Source of the DNA: Epiperipatus broadwayi | Lineage: Eukaryota > Onychophora > Udeonychophora > Euonychophora > Peripatidae | Length of the DNA stretch: 64,000 nt | Assembly (NCBI GenBank): GCA_028023455.1 | Contig: JAQFVV010006295.1 | Span: 310,001-374,000, forward strand | Reading direction: 5' to 3' | In this document: positions 50,990 to 63,560 of the stretch, one piece after another | How the letters are laid out: every line of letters starts with the position of its first letter | How positions within the stretch are numbered: the first letter of the stretch is position 1 | Notes under the pieces: model-generated | What the model saw: only the letters and a program-made list of their open reading frames with translations | What the model was told of the DNA's origin: nothing | Database searches by the model: none | Translations under genes and position numbers: made by a program

Positions 50990-51640
50990 TCATAATTCAC
51001 ATCCAGCTTTATTTTTGCCATACTAGGCTTGAACCTGCTTTTATAACTTCCTTTTTTCTCAGAAGATGGAGATCTCATTTGGTTTTGCCATTTTTCCATT
51101 TATTTCCTTCATCTAATATCCAATCTTTGTCTTTGGAAAATGTAGACTGATATTTGGTGAGTCAATGTGAATAGCTTCTGATTGAGGTTTAACTGTCTTG
51201 GTTAATGTTTGACCCACTTCTAATCCATATAATGATCTATGCTCATTTTGTGCTTTTCAATTAGGGTTTAACTCCTTTTCAGTCTATGATCTATGTTCAT
51301 TCTGAATTATCAGTTTGTTTGTTTTTATTTTACCATGCCAGGAAGATGTTAATTTTCCCCTGCTGATATTTCTAGCATTTATGTATTGCTCAATTATTTT
51401 TTTGAATGGAAATTTATCTTGAGGTTAGAACCACTTTTTTTTCTAGTTCCAATCAGCATTTATTTTATATAGTTTGAGAAATTGTGTCTTGTTGTCCTGA
51501 TAATCTGGTTTAGCTATTAATACATGAAATTTTCCTGCTTGTCTACAAAGAAATAATATATATACTTCCCAAAGTCTGCACTTCATTAGTATTTAATATC
51601 TTTCTGATAATCCTCCTTCCAGTAATAATGCAAATTAGTT
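50990..51640 (-). other. Possible decayed coding sequence next to the Penelope-like relic
   Basis: Composition is less AT-biased than the surroundings, and the minus strand holds partly open, polar frames (for example GKLTSSWHGKIKTNKLIIQN and EVGQTLTKTVKPQSEAIHID). An approximate internal repeat (AGGTTTAACT / AGGGTTTAACT, GATCTATG twice) lies at about 51185-51300. It may be part of a retroelement but I cannot place it. Confidence 0.3.
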
Positions 51641-52340
51641 ATAACTGCCATTTTCAGGACAGGGCAAAGCAGACTTCTCTTTGATTAATGGGCTTAGGAT
51701 CGCTTGCTATGTGTAATGCTTCTCTGATCTTTTGTTTAGCATCGTGTCTTTCTGAGCAAATGATGTTTGCATATGTGGGTTCAAATCTATGCCCTGTTGT
51801 TTTTTCATGCTCAACAAAGATGGAATTGCCTTCCTGTTTGGTTTTAGTTTTATTGTAAAGGTATTTATGCTGAGCCACTCTGTTGGCAATATTGGTCCTG
51901 GTTTCCCATAATATGCAGCTTGGCAGTTAGGTTGTAGGCAGGTCATTTTATACACAACATGAGGGGTGAGTTCAGGTGTTATTTTTTCCTTGGAATTATT
52001 GATGTCTGTTTGTATTCGGAGGTGATCGATATGTGATGGTGAAGTCCTTAGCTAGTTTGTTATTGAGACATTTGGCTAAGGGTTGAATGTGTGGTATAAG
52101 AATGCTTGGCTTGTTGTCCTTGGTGTGATTGTGGTTGATTTTGTGATAAAATTTATTTACTTTCCTGTTGATTGAAAATTGTGAGTAACCTATTTTAGTT
52201 AGATCAGCTGTGTATTGGGTAAGATTATGCCTTTTGTTCACTTCATACTTACATAACTCATGATTTCTGAACAAGAATGAGGAAAAGCCTGCTAGTTTAT
52301 GGGAGTAGGGTGCATACAATGTAGGGTGTATTATACCTCA
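51630..52340 (-). pseudogene. Penelope-like element C-terminus with GIY-YIG endonuclease (minus copy)
   Basis: Minus frame 52319-51996 contains HKLAGFSSFLFRNHELCKYE and the region SINRKVNKFYHKIN, then SILIPHIQPLAKCLNNKL, resembling the stretch after the RT core in Penelope-like elements. A one-base frameshift near 52000 leads into ITPELTPHVVYKMTC, the linker and GIY-YIG start: VYKMTC, Cys-x5-C, AAYYGKP. A second shift leads to 51878-51654 with VAQHKYLYNKTKTKQ, FVEHEKTTGHRFEP and a C-terminal helix ending at 51654. Penelope-like elements use the GIY-YIG nuclease to nick targets. This copy is broken by at least two frameshifts and has no RT core. A PLE identity is preferred over a stand-alone GIY-YIG gene because of the upstream segment. 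Confidence 0.65.
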
Positions 52341-52344
52341 TACT

Positions 52345-52735
52345 TCACAATAATTCCAAGCACAAAATCACACCTGAACTCACCCCTTAAGTTGTGTATA
52401 AAATGACCTGCCCACAAGCTAACTGCCAGGCTGCATATTATGGTGAGACCAGGACCAATATTGCCAACAGTGTGGCTCAGCATAAATACCTTTACAATAA
52501 AACTAAAACCAAACAGGAAAGCCATTTCATATTTGTTGAGCATGAAAAAACAACAGGGCATAGATTCGAACCGATGTCTGCCAACTTCGTTTGCTCAGAA
52601 AGACATAATGCTAAATGCAAGATCAGAGAAGCATTACACATAACAAGCAATCCTAAGGCCATTAATCAAAAAGAAGCCTGCTTTGCCATGTCCCAAAAAT
52701 GGCAGTTATAACTAATTTGCATTATTTTGCATAAA
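52345..52735 (+). pseudogene. GIY-YIG domain of the same Penelope-like element (plus, inverted copy)
   Basis: The + strand frame 52394-52711 is intact across the whole GIY-YIG unit: VYKMTCPQANCQAAYYGET, a VAQHKYLYNKTKTKQ helix, EHEKTTGHRFEP (conserved H and the E of the second half), SERHNAKCKIREALHI and a stop at 52711. It is an inverted copy of 51630-52015. Homology starts about 50 bases before the frame (AATAATTCCAAG) and ends about 25 bases after the stop. The RT-side segment is absent, so on its own this is a domain-only fragment. It is less damaged than the minus copy and might be translated if an upstream exon fed it, for which there is no evidence. Confidence 0.65.
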
Positions 52736-55700
52736 TTTTCCTCTTAACAATGCAGTTTTTAATAAGATAGTAGCTATGAATATGAGAACAAGAAGTCTTT
52801 TGAAAGCACTCAGCTAAAATAGTATTTTTTATTTGCTTTTGATTATATATACTAGCTTCATTATCTGTGCGTACAACACACACACATATATATATAGTAT
52901 TTTACAATTTAACGAAGTAAATAATTCAATTATTTCAGATAGTTTTTTTGAATCCCTTAGAAATTATTCTCCTTGCTAAATGATTTTATCTAACCTGGGA
53001 AGCTCATTGTAAATAATTATGTTATGACAAGGAGCTTTTCCATCACTAAATTCAGTCTTAAACATCTAAATCCAAAATATTTAGATATTCTATAAATATC
53101 TCTCCAAAGTCTTCTGAATAAAAATCCTAATTTTTAAAAATTGGTTGTGATGGATACATAGCTATATGTTACATATTGGACTTTTTATTTGGTAGAATTT
53201 TTAAAAAAGATGAAAGAGTTTGAAAATAATGGGGATCATTCTTTCCATTGCAATTTTTCAAAACAAAGATTTCATAGTTGAATTAATAAATCTATTGTTG
53301 AAATTAATTCAAAATATTCACAATCATATATTAGAGATTTGTGACATGATACTGCTGACAGATATTCCTAAGGAATAAAATTTAAAAGTGTAATTTAATA
53401 TATATCATTTTTTAGAAACGATTTTATCATAATATGAAATACATATATATATATATTCTAACCTATCGTTTGCAGTCTCACTTCCGGGCAATATATTATT
53501 AAATAAAAAATGGGTTAGCTCAGTTAATGATTACGTTTGGTTAAATGCAAATAATTAATAAATAAAATATTCTGCATTAATATTAAATGTTCCACTAGCT
53601 CAAATTCAAAAATAAGAATAAGGTTCAGTTTATAAAATAAATCAATAAAATTTAATTATTTTATGAGACTTGGAAGTGAAAATACAAATGACAAGAAAGA
53701 TTACATTGAGCCAATATCCCACAGGATACTACCTCAATGGCATAAGAACCCTACTCCCCCCCCTATTACTATCTTAAATAATAAACTTATAGTATTCTTA
53801 CGACTTTAATAAATCCTACTCATTAAGATTAAGCTAATAATTAAATCTTGATCTTTTATCTACTATAATTTAGCTCAATAAAATCTCAGGTTCATAAAAT
53901 CATTCTAAGATACTCAAATCACGGTAGTAAAACATGATAAGGGATTTTTATGTCATACTCTACTACACTTAAACTAATAATAACAAATAATAATAATATT
54001 CTTCATTGTATGAACTAATTCTGTATATCTTTTTTTTCACTATAATTTTATTACTATAATATAATCTTTTGTTTTCATATAAGAACATAATAAATGTGGT
54101 AGTATTAAATAATCTGAAAAATATATGTGTGGCAATGGATAGCATTATAATTCAATGTGCCATTGTAATAATTAATTTATGACCATAAGATAATGTAAAA
54201 TGTGATTACTTAAATAAATAAATACCAAGAAAATATTAGAATTCTTAAAATAATTCTTTATTTATTGCTGTACAAAAAAAAATATTATGTTTGATTTAGT
54301 GACTGTGTATCTCATGCATTGTGATGGGAAAAATAAATAACCATAACACACAAACTTTTGAATACAAATTTAACAAAGTTTTATTATAACGCTAAAACAA
54401 AATAACACTTTATTTACAATATTTACATTTTTAACATCCTTAAATTTGCACCGATATACATTCTTCACTCTGATTTAAAGTAATAATAATAAAATAATAC
54501 AACTTTATTGATCCCTTTATGATCAATCTTATGATAAAATTACATTTATTTATACTTATTTAAAATATATTATATCTTTAACTATTATTTAACTGCTTTT
54601 TTTTATTAAAACATCTATTGAAACATAGTACGGAAAAACAAAATAATAATCGAGAGCATGAATATATTTTCACTAGACAATTTCATTTTGCAATGTTAAA
54701 AGATATCAGATAAAAATATCTACTAATAATTTATTACTAGATTGTGTGGATATAGTTGTTTACTACACTATGTTTATTAAATATAACATCCCATTTAATA
54801 TTATTCTAATACCATATAGTTGTAACTACTTTTATATTCCCTATTATTTAATAAATATAAAATTGTACCTATGTTTATTGTTTATATCATTTTATTTTAT
54901 AACCTTATATCTTAAAAATATGCAGTACTCATTAAAAAAATGAAATAAAATATTTTAAAAAATTATTTAATATTTCACAAGCAACTTTGCTTTACATATT
55001 TCATTCCTGAAATTTATTTTATTTCCAAAATAAAATCTAAAAAACATATTTTATGATTCTTTTTCCTTTTGAATCCATTGGATTTTCAATTCCAATTTAT
55101 ACCAATTATACTTCTTCTTACAAGTAAATGAACTTATCTCATTTAGACAATAGCATATCTTAAACTCTAAATTATCTATTATTTCTTTTAAAATATACCG
55201 TACTTTGCGATGTAGTTACTTTGGCAATTTAGAGAGCGAATAGATGTGTAGGTAAGGGAAGAAAAACTAGAATATAACTCATAGCACATATCAGAGAAAA
55301 ATACTATGGCACAATGTATCTATAAGAAATAGAGGCATGACCTATTCTGTCTAATGTCCTCCAATACTATTAATGATGTCAAAGCTATTCCTTCAGCTTT
55401 ATTTGAAACATCAATACTTAAAGAAAATAAACACTGTCGATAAATTAAATATACACCTACAGGGCTTTGTTAACTGTATTGCATATCTAATCCAATTACT
55501 AAATACTATTCATATTCCCTTATTACATCCTATCTTAATATCTCCTGGGTTCATGTTCATAAGATTACAAAGTCACTATCTTATCATTATTTCTTAAAAG
55601 ATTTATCAAATCTTACATCGACAAATAACTAACTTGCATATTCAAAATAATAAACAAAATTCATTTATAATTAGAGCGATCTCACTAATCCACAAGAAAA

Positions 55701-58700
55701 ATCTGCTTACTTTCTTATTCTATATTCTAAACACATACAAACTAGTCATATAAATACTTTAAATATCCAATAATATGAAAGTTTTTTAAAAGAATCACAT
55801 AAATATTCATCATCATGTTGTGTTATATTACTAGTATAAAATTATAATGTGCATATTCTCAAAATAAATCCTAATCTCATAATTTAAAAGTGTTGTACAA
55901 ATGTGTTTACATATAATTTAACATTCATACTTCCATACATTATAATTCATAGGCAATCTGCAAAAAAAAAAAAAAAAAAAAATATACATCATAAAATATA
56001 TCAATATTCATTAACTATTACCAAGTGATATTGACTTGTCATCACTTTTGCAGTCTTCTTTTTCCATCAATTAGATACAACCTTGCATACATGAAGTACA
56101 ATCCATAATTTTATTTAAATGTTCTTATTTAAATTATTCTACTATAAGATTATAATATTATCAGTAAATTAATATTCATGTTCCTACTCTTATAAACCAA
56201 AAATAATTACATTTAAAAATTAATAAATGAGTCAAAACTATATTTACTTAATCTTCAGCTGAGACAAATGTTTTTCATAAATTCAAATATTTCTATTTTC
56301 TTTCTCAAAAGTTTTTTTTTTTTAAAAAAAAATGTTCTCTTCAAGAGCGATTTTGAAACTCCCCCTGTTGCTACGATGACAAACAAGCCAAACTGTTTCT
56401 GGCGCAGTGAGCAAAGTTTAAAAAAAATGAATCAAAAAAATTAATATGACATCTTAAAAATCTTGAAAAATTAAATAAAATAATCATCGATCTGTCCTGG
56501 AAAAGTTTTATAGAATAATAGTTTATGTTTCTATTGTCCAGAACGATGATTATTCAAACATAACAAAATCATAACATTTAAAAATAATTCAGTGAAGCTT
56601 CTATTCTAGAATATTCTATGTCAGCCTAGTGATGACGCATCATGTCCTTTTAGCTTAGCTTGAACTATCTGGATAAACTTTTTGCGCAATATAAAATATT
56701 TTCCATAATTCCATATTTTTATTTATTCATGTATTCTTTTTCTCTGTAGGTTTCTTCTTTAGGAAAATTTATTGCTATTTATTTACTTATTTTCAGTGTT
56801 TTCATTCTTGTCTTAAAATTCAGTTTTTTTAAACAATTTTATAAGCATGTATAACCCTATACCTCAGGTTTTATAACATATAATAACCACATTCCACTCT
56901 TTTTACACTTTGAAGCAAAATAACAATGCTTTTGTAAATATTTCCATTAATTTTTACTTAAAATAATTTCTTGCAAATATTTTAAATGTTTTCCTTCAAA
57001 AAGGATATAACATTAATTTCTGTAGCATTGTTTCCATCAATTATTATAAAATATACTTGTCATTTTTACATATTAATCTTGGACAAAACTATATTGCTGT
57101 TATATAAAAATAATGCGTATTTTACTTTTAACCGGCAAATAGCTTTCCTATTAAGCTTCTTGTACAATGTCCATAATAATAATTTGTTCACTGGAATAGT
57201 CCTCTGTGTTAATATTATATTCACAATTATTATATTTATCTTTAAAATTTCCATTAAATACGTTTTAATTATCGGCATTTTCATAGTTTTATTGCGAAGT
57301 AGATTAGGTTTCCGATGAATACTCCTCATAATGGAACTTTTAAAATTAACATTGCATATTAAAATGAAGTTATTAAAATATATTTATTTTACACTCTCTT
57401 TGCAAATACTTTAAAATAAATGTCCTATTAGTTTTGCAAATAAATTGTACGAGAGCACTAAAAAATTGACTAAAATAATAAAATTTAAATTTACTATCAC
57501 CTCGATAGCTACTGATACGATCACTGATACATTTATTCACCCTTGACACCCCCGTGCAAAGGTATATATATCCTATAAAATACCTCATCCTATTGGTGGA
57601 TTCTTACTTTTCATTTGATACGAAATTTGCATATTGTTACATTCTTACACAATTAAATTTCAAAATAAAAAATATGACGTATTATAACTTTAAAATATTA
57701 TTTTAAAAATATTAATCTTAAGTCAATTATTACTTTACTAAATTAATTAAATACATTTAAACAACTTTGAAAAACAATATTTAATAAATTTATCCCACTT
57801 TTAATATTTATCTATTTTATTTTAAAACAACATATTTAACTTTTATTAACTGTATTCATCTTTATTACATTATTTAAAAGCATTTTATAATGACTAACTT
57901 AATATTTGCTTTTATGATAGGTAATAATTATATCCAATTCTATAATGCAATTTTAAAATATTTTGAACTTTACTAATCTAAATACTAGCAAGCATGCGTG
58001 TATAACCATATATTACATAAGTCACATGACTGATATAACTTAAGACAGACCATATCCAATTTACTGTCTGAAAATTAAATGATAAATTGCAACACTTATT
58101 ATATTGAATAAATAATACAATACAAAATTTGGAAGAATAATTTGGAAAATATAGAATTAAATATAACTTTCACTACCATAAAACTTACTTTTAAAATATA
58201 TATTAATTATAATTATTAAATATAATTTATAAATTTAAATATAACTTTTATTTAACTATAACTTTTTAAACATACTTTTAAATATTTATAGCTATGTTAT
58301 TTATTATGGCCATCTTTTGCAACCATATGTAATAATATTTTTAACTTTACTTAAATATTTTAAATTATTCATTATAATTTTATGCATTACGTATTTTATT
58401 TATCCTCAAATTGTATTTTTAAGATATTATTAATACAATATAACTAACATATCAAGAGAACATATTCTAAATTTACAATTTTTTAATAATTTGCTGTGAT
58501 GAGCTGATTCTGACCTATAGAAAAGGACACAATATATATATATATATATCGAAAAAAGATATAAATTGAAAGCAAGCAAAATTTATTTTTCAATATGTAG
58601 TTATTAAGATAGATTATGGTATGATAAAGATTGCTCCAATATTTTTTAATATGCATTCTTTGAATGTTTTCCAGGTTTTTTTAAACCCTCTAATGAATAA

Positions 58701-58899
58701 TAGTTAGATATCCATTTACCATCTAATAAAGGCATGCTAGATACATTAGCCTTGGGCCAATTATTTGAAAGACAATTAGTAGCCTTCTTAGAACCTGAAA
58801 ATATTATCAAGTGTAACCAGTCCTAATTATAAATTTTAATTATGGATGTACTACTCATGTTTGAGATTACAAAAGTTTAAATTTTCACAACAGCACTAG
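52736..58899. other. AT-rich stretch without a recognised gene
   Basis: About 6 kb. A 21-A run lies at 55962-55982. A mixed-composition patch at 56340-56650 includes a heat-shock-element-like site (see its entry). Open frames such as 56986-57318 and 57066-57329 are hydrophobic AT-rich shadows of each other with no recognised domain. No exon is supported. Confidence 0.5.
56594..56642. promoter_or_regulatory. HSE-like and CRE-half-site-like motifs
   Basis: GAAGCTTC (56594-56601) is followed by TTCTAGAATATTC (56604-56616), a perfect three-unit heat-shock-element pattern (TTCnnGAAnnTTC). A palindromic TGATGACGCATCA (56630-56642) contains the TGACG half-site of bZIP factors. The motifs lie in a locally less AT-rich patch. 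No gene start was recognised nearby, so a regulatory role is only a possibility. Confidence 0.25.
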
Positions 58900-60850
58900 A
58901 AATAACGTGGAATGGCTCAAGGAAATATCTCATCCTAATCAAAAGGAAAAAAAAATAATTTGCAAACAATCATCTAACAATCTGTTAGAATCTCATACCA
59001 TAACTTGTCATCCACCACTTGTCGCAATCATGTCTTCCCTCCTGTCACTCCAAAACATACCTTATCAATTGGAATACAAGATAAATTCAATCATAACTTC
59101 ATAAATATCACAAACCCAAATAATTCAAATTATACTAAACTACTAACTAATCCTGCTGATGAGACAATGTGTTGCACTCCCTATGTTATAGGCTAGTGCA
59201 GCCTGAGCTGGAATAACAAGCTGGTTTAGTTAACCACTCCAGCAGTGGCCAACCTTATCTTTCTGCAGGTCACAATTCTGACCAGCAATGCAAATCAAAA
59301 TACTGTGGGCATGGACATCCTTGAGCTAATAGAACAGCAGCTACACTATACAGATGATATGGTTCAAGTCGATCCAATTGAAAGCAACATCTCACTAAAT
59401 CAACTTTCAATGGAGCAAATGGAAACTAACTTCAGCAATGATAAGAGCATTACTATAGCGGTAATGGACCTAAAGTATTCTCTGTTTAAATTCACAATAA
59501 ATGCCTTATGTGACCCAATCAAAAGTGCAAAATTTTCGGACAAAATACATAGGATCCCTACACGTCCAAATGACCACTATATAGCAGTCAAATTCAAGAC
59601 CTGAGCTAGCAGGAATAAGTTTAAAAGCAAATTTAAAGTATTGGATGATAATATCATAGTACCTGTAGATAAACAGATTATCCACTCTCAATGGATCAAT
59701 AAAAAATTGCATTATAGACATCAATGAATCCTATTTACAAAAGATATTAAACCATTTGGCAAGGTCACTAGTTTCACCTATCTTCCAATTGACAAAATAT
59801 TTAATAACATTATGTCGAACACAGCTACATTTAGACTGCTGAAAAAAGGAATAGTGCCAACAGACATTCTGACAGTGTTGTTGGCTAAAGGCTCTCCCAT
59901 GATACTTTCTTTTGCAGGAACATCTGATCAACGAGTGTATAAATCAAATATGTACATCTTGTAGTCAAAAAAAGATTGCACTCACAGATGTAGACAATAA
60001 CAGACTTCCCATGCAGCTCTGCAGCTGCAACTATTTCACAACAACTGAGTGCACAATACAACAATGTAGAACTGCAGGATGGATTTAACATAAAGCAAAC
60101 AAATAAAAAGTCTAAAAGTATCCTAATATATGAAACCAAAAATCCCTCCTTAATAAACATTCATCAGGATAACAAGCATAATACATCACATAACAATGAT
60201 CACAAAAACCAAAACAGTAATCAAAGCCTGTTGGAACCAAAACCAAAAGATTCCTCTAATAATGAATCTAAGAATTTACATGAAGGCCTAATTATAGGCT
60301 CAGCCTTAGCATCTGGTAATGGGGCTGGTATAAACAATAAAGGCCAAAATTAAAACAAATCAAAAAAGATAAATACCTAAACCTAACTCCATACAAGATA
60401 AATATAACATCTCACCAAGTCCTAGTACCACACTGATAGCAGAGACTAATAAAAGCAACACTCTACCTAACACCACCTATAGATGCTGCCTCTTCCTGGT
60501 TTGCAGATGAGATGGAGACATGCATTATTCCCAGCACCAGAAACAAAAGGAAACCAAAGGTCATATCAAGTTCTAGCTCTGCAGAAGAGGAGATGATATT
60601 CCCACCAAGGCATAAGACCAAACCCACAATATCAAATGCAACTACCAATAAGCATAAAGTAGCCATAGAAAGAAATGCAAGTTTCATCTCATCTGAACTG
60701 GTAACTGGTGATTCTACCAATATTTTGCCTGCGAATCTCCTCACTTTGGACTTAAACATCCACATGGAAATTAATCCCAAAAAAGGAGAGACTACTGGTA
60801 CTTCAAGAAAACCACCTGCAGTGGAATCTAGTGGGCCATCTTACAATTGA
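58900..60850 (+). pseudogene. Decayed retroelement ORF1-like gene
   Basis: A two-kb block with more balanced codon-like composition. Frame one is open from about 59245 to 59961 apart from two in-frame TGA codons (59602 and 59725) and includes LPIDKIFNNIMSNTATFRLL and KGIVPTDILTVLLAKGSPMI. After a frameshift a Cys-rich stretch, ECINQICTSCSQ then LCSCN and TECTIQQC (59933-60085), may be a zinc knuckle. A second frame, 59994-60353, is open for 119 codons with no ATG (Asn/Lys-rich, ending ALASGNGAGINNKGQN). A third frame, 60440-60850, is Ser/Lys-rich (SSWFADEMET, then ISSSSSAEEEM). This layout of nucleic-acid-binding part, zinc knuckle and basic tail recalls ORF1 proteins of LINEs. The specific family is not recognised. 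Confidence 0.5.
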
Positions 60851-62154
60851 TAGAATATATATCAGTTAATGCAAATAAATTTTTAAGTGATGAAATAAAA
60901 TTAATAATAGAAAATCATAGCTAATTTAACATGCTTAAATTGTTAAATTATAAATAAGTCAAATAATTACTTATGTAAAGAAAAAGGAGAACAGAGAAGA
61001 TGGATTTTTAAAAAAGAAATAATATATAATTCATTATTTGAAATTTGATTTGATCAGATGTTTAAAATAGAAGTGCATGAGATAAATATATATATATATT
61101 AGAAGGAAAAGAAAAATGGTTATTGAAAAAAATAAAGATTTAAAGGAACTATATTGTTTCTGAATTTTGACAGATATGCTATAATTACGAAATTGTGTCA
61201 TTCAGTTTATAATATCAAAGATAATTTTTATTAATTTCTTTCAGTTTGAATATCATATACAATTCATGTGATACTATTTTTCTAATTTACTATTTTACAA
61301 TTTCTTCTATAACCATGATATGTGGTGCAAATCATATTGCAGATAATTACAAGTTGTATTGCATAAGTGTGATGTGTATTTGCTAATATTCATTGTAGTC
61401 TCATTTGACAAAAGTATGCTGTATTGAAAGTCTGATTCAGTAAAATTTTATTACCAAAGATTTATTACCGTAATAGTTGATAATTACCTACAAATTCTAA
61501 TATATTTTATGATATATACATATTGAAACTTGTAGAAAATATGTACATACATATGTACATATACTGCATAGTATTGTGAACAAAAATAATTACAATATAG
61601 GAATTTTTTTTTATTATTATTTTCTAGTTGTTTTTATATTTTATTTAGTGTTCTTTTGAATCCTGAATATAGAAATTATGGATATGAAAAAATATCGTGT
61701 TAGCATGCAATTTTCTCATATTATATAATTAATAATTTATATCCAAAAGACAGTTTAACAATAAATACATGCATGTGTGTTTATATGATCAGATGACAAG
61801 AGGTAAGTGAATTAAAAATGATTTATAAATATTACTAAATCTGAAATAATTATCAGAGGAAAATAAATCAGGATATAATATTAATAAAATGCACAAACTG
61901 TTTTTAAAAAATGTAAATGTTGAAAGAAAGGTTAAAAAATAAAATGTTAAATAATTATAGGACATGAATAAATATAATGATTTAAAGAAATTTAAAAAAT
62001 AATGTGGAATTTTAATTTGAAAAAAATAACAGAATCTCTTAGTATAAATTTCAAATTTATATTTATATATCAAACATAAATGTAATTTCTTTTATTATTT
62101 TATTTTACATCATTTTTACATTGTTTATACAATTTATCAGATAAAGTTTTAAAT
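60851..62154. other. AT-rich intergenic stretch
   Basis: No exon recognised. TTTATT (AATAAA on the minus strand) occurs several times close to the regucalcin stop, as expected for a 3' flank. Confidence 0.5.
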
Positions 62155-62160
62155 TTTATT
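62155..62160 (-). terminator. Candidate polyadenylation signal of regucalcin
   Basis: AATAAA on the minus strand about 55 bases after the stop codon. It is the first such hexamer, and others follow further downstream. Confidence 0.45.
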
Positions 62161-62213
62161 TCAATATTAGTTGTATATATATATAAAAAGGGTTTCTAAC
62201 TTAAATGATTATT

Positions 62214-62452
62214 TTAGGTTGCATTAGGTTGAATGTGATCAGTAACAAGAGATGGACCTTCAAAAATATAAGGAGGAAGTCCTTTAGCTCCCAATCCTGT
62301 TATTTTAAATACAGAACCAGCCAAAGGATATATGTTACCATCGTGATCATCTTTTTTGCAGGTTGTAACATAAAGATCACTGTAATCTGTACCACCAAAG
62401 CAACAACTAGTTACATGTTTAGCAGGCATATCAATTATTTGTAATTTTTGTC
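62214..62452 (-). CDS. Regucalcin / SMP30 (gluconolactonase), terminal coding exon (partial)
   Basis: Regucalcin/SMP30 is a six-bladed beta-propeller calcium-binding protein with gluconolactonase activity, mostly cytosolic. This exon gives the last ~79 residues. After the acceptor TTTATTTTGTAG (minus; AG at 62454-62453), two bases complete a split codon and the frame reads QKLQIIDMPAKHVTSCCFGG, then DYSDLYVTTC and GSVFKITGLGAKGLPPY. SCCFGG followed by LYVT, and the FKITGLG end, are diagnostic of the family. A final FEGPSLVTDHIQPNAT tail is longer than in the vertebrate protein. The stop is TAA at 62216-62214. The exon is intact. The Met at 62429 is internal and not a start. The metal-binding residues lie in earlier exons, not seen here. 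Confidence 0.95.
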
Positions 62453-63560
62453 CTACAAAATAAAGAATAAGAAGTTATACTAAAATTATTTCATAGTTTT
62501 AATGCATTAATATACATAATAAAACAGTAACTGATGCTAAATTTCTCTAATAGTCTACATCACCTTGCATTTTTGGAAGGCAATATACATATATAAGAAT
62601 ATATTCCAGAAGAGCGAGTAAGTAATATGGCAATAAAATTTCAATATTTTTGCTAAGCCAAGCTTAGAGTATCTTTATCAATAAATTTAGCTGAGTTTAT
62701 TGTAATTTTGTTTTGATAAAGATAGTCTACAAGGTTGATTTAGCAAAATAAAAATAAAATGAAATTTTATTACTGTATTTATATTATGTACACACTTTTG
62801 TGAAATATATTCTTTACATACTGTCTTCAACTTATATATATATATATATCATTTTAATGATTAGTCCTTTTAAAACCATTGTTATCTTTCTTATATACTT
62901 TTTCACTAAATTGAATATGTAAACATAATCAATTTAAAAGACAACTATATATTTTAATCATATGTTTATTTTCATTTAATAGACATTCTTTCAAAATTAA
63001 ACATTAATTCAATATGTCACGTAATTTACATATGATTGTAGCACTCCCTCTATTGACCAACCTCAACCATAAGAAATGGTTTTATACTTTCCAATTTTTA
63101 ATTAATGCCTAATTTCCTTCCAACTTTATTGAGCCTTGCACTAAATCCATACATTTCTCTTTATTTTCTTGTATATACCTTATCTTATACACTTTCCTTT
63201 CTTTATAATTTCTACAATATCTTAACAAGATTCAATTTTGAAGACTCTATGTATATCACCATATTTTAGGCTAATTATTATTCCTTTCAAAATAATATAA
63301 AATGTCTTTTTTATTATCTATAAATCCCATCAATAAAATACTAAAGTCTTCATATTCATATAAAAATATTTATTTTTTCTAGCTTCATTATCATTAATTC
63401 TATAACTTTTTTGCAGATATCTTTATATTTAGTACCATTAATTTCAGAGAAATTTAAATGGCATAATTTACTGTGTACATAAACCATAAACAACTAGAGA
63501 ACATAAGTCATGAAGACTAAATAAACATTTTATATTTTATGATTTTATTATTCTTACTTC
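62453..63560 (-). other. Last intron of regucalcin (part)
   Basis: Directly follows (upstream in the minus sense) the terminal exon. AT-rich; no exon of the preceding propeller blades is visible up to the window edge, so the intron exceeds 1.5 kb. Contains an (AT)n run near 62836. Confidence 0.6.

Noticed and set aside
55962-55982. Poly(A) run as a retroposon tail
   Set aside because: No recognisable body precedes it and no flanking duplication is visible; treated as a homopolymer.
56986-57329. Overlapping + and - hydrophobic open frames as genes
   Set aside because: Mutual shadows in AT-rich DNA with no domain or exon signals.
57560-57600. Promoter with TATAAAA and inverted CCAAT
   Set aside because: TATA-like strings are everywhere in this AT-rich DNA and no gene start follows on either strand.
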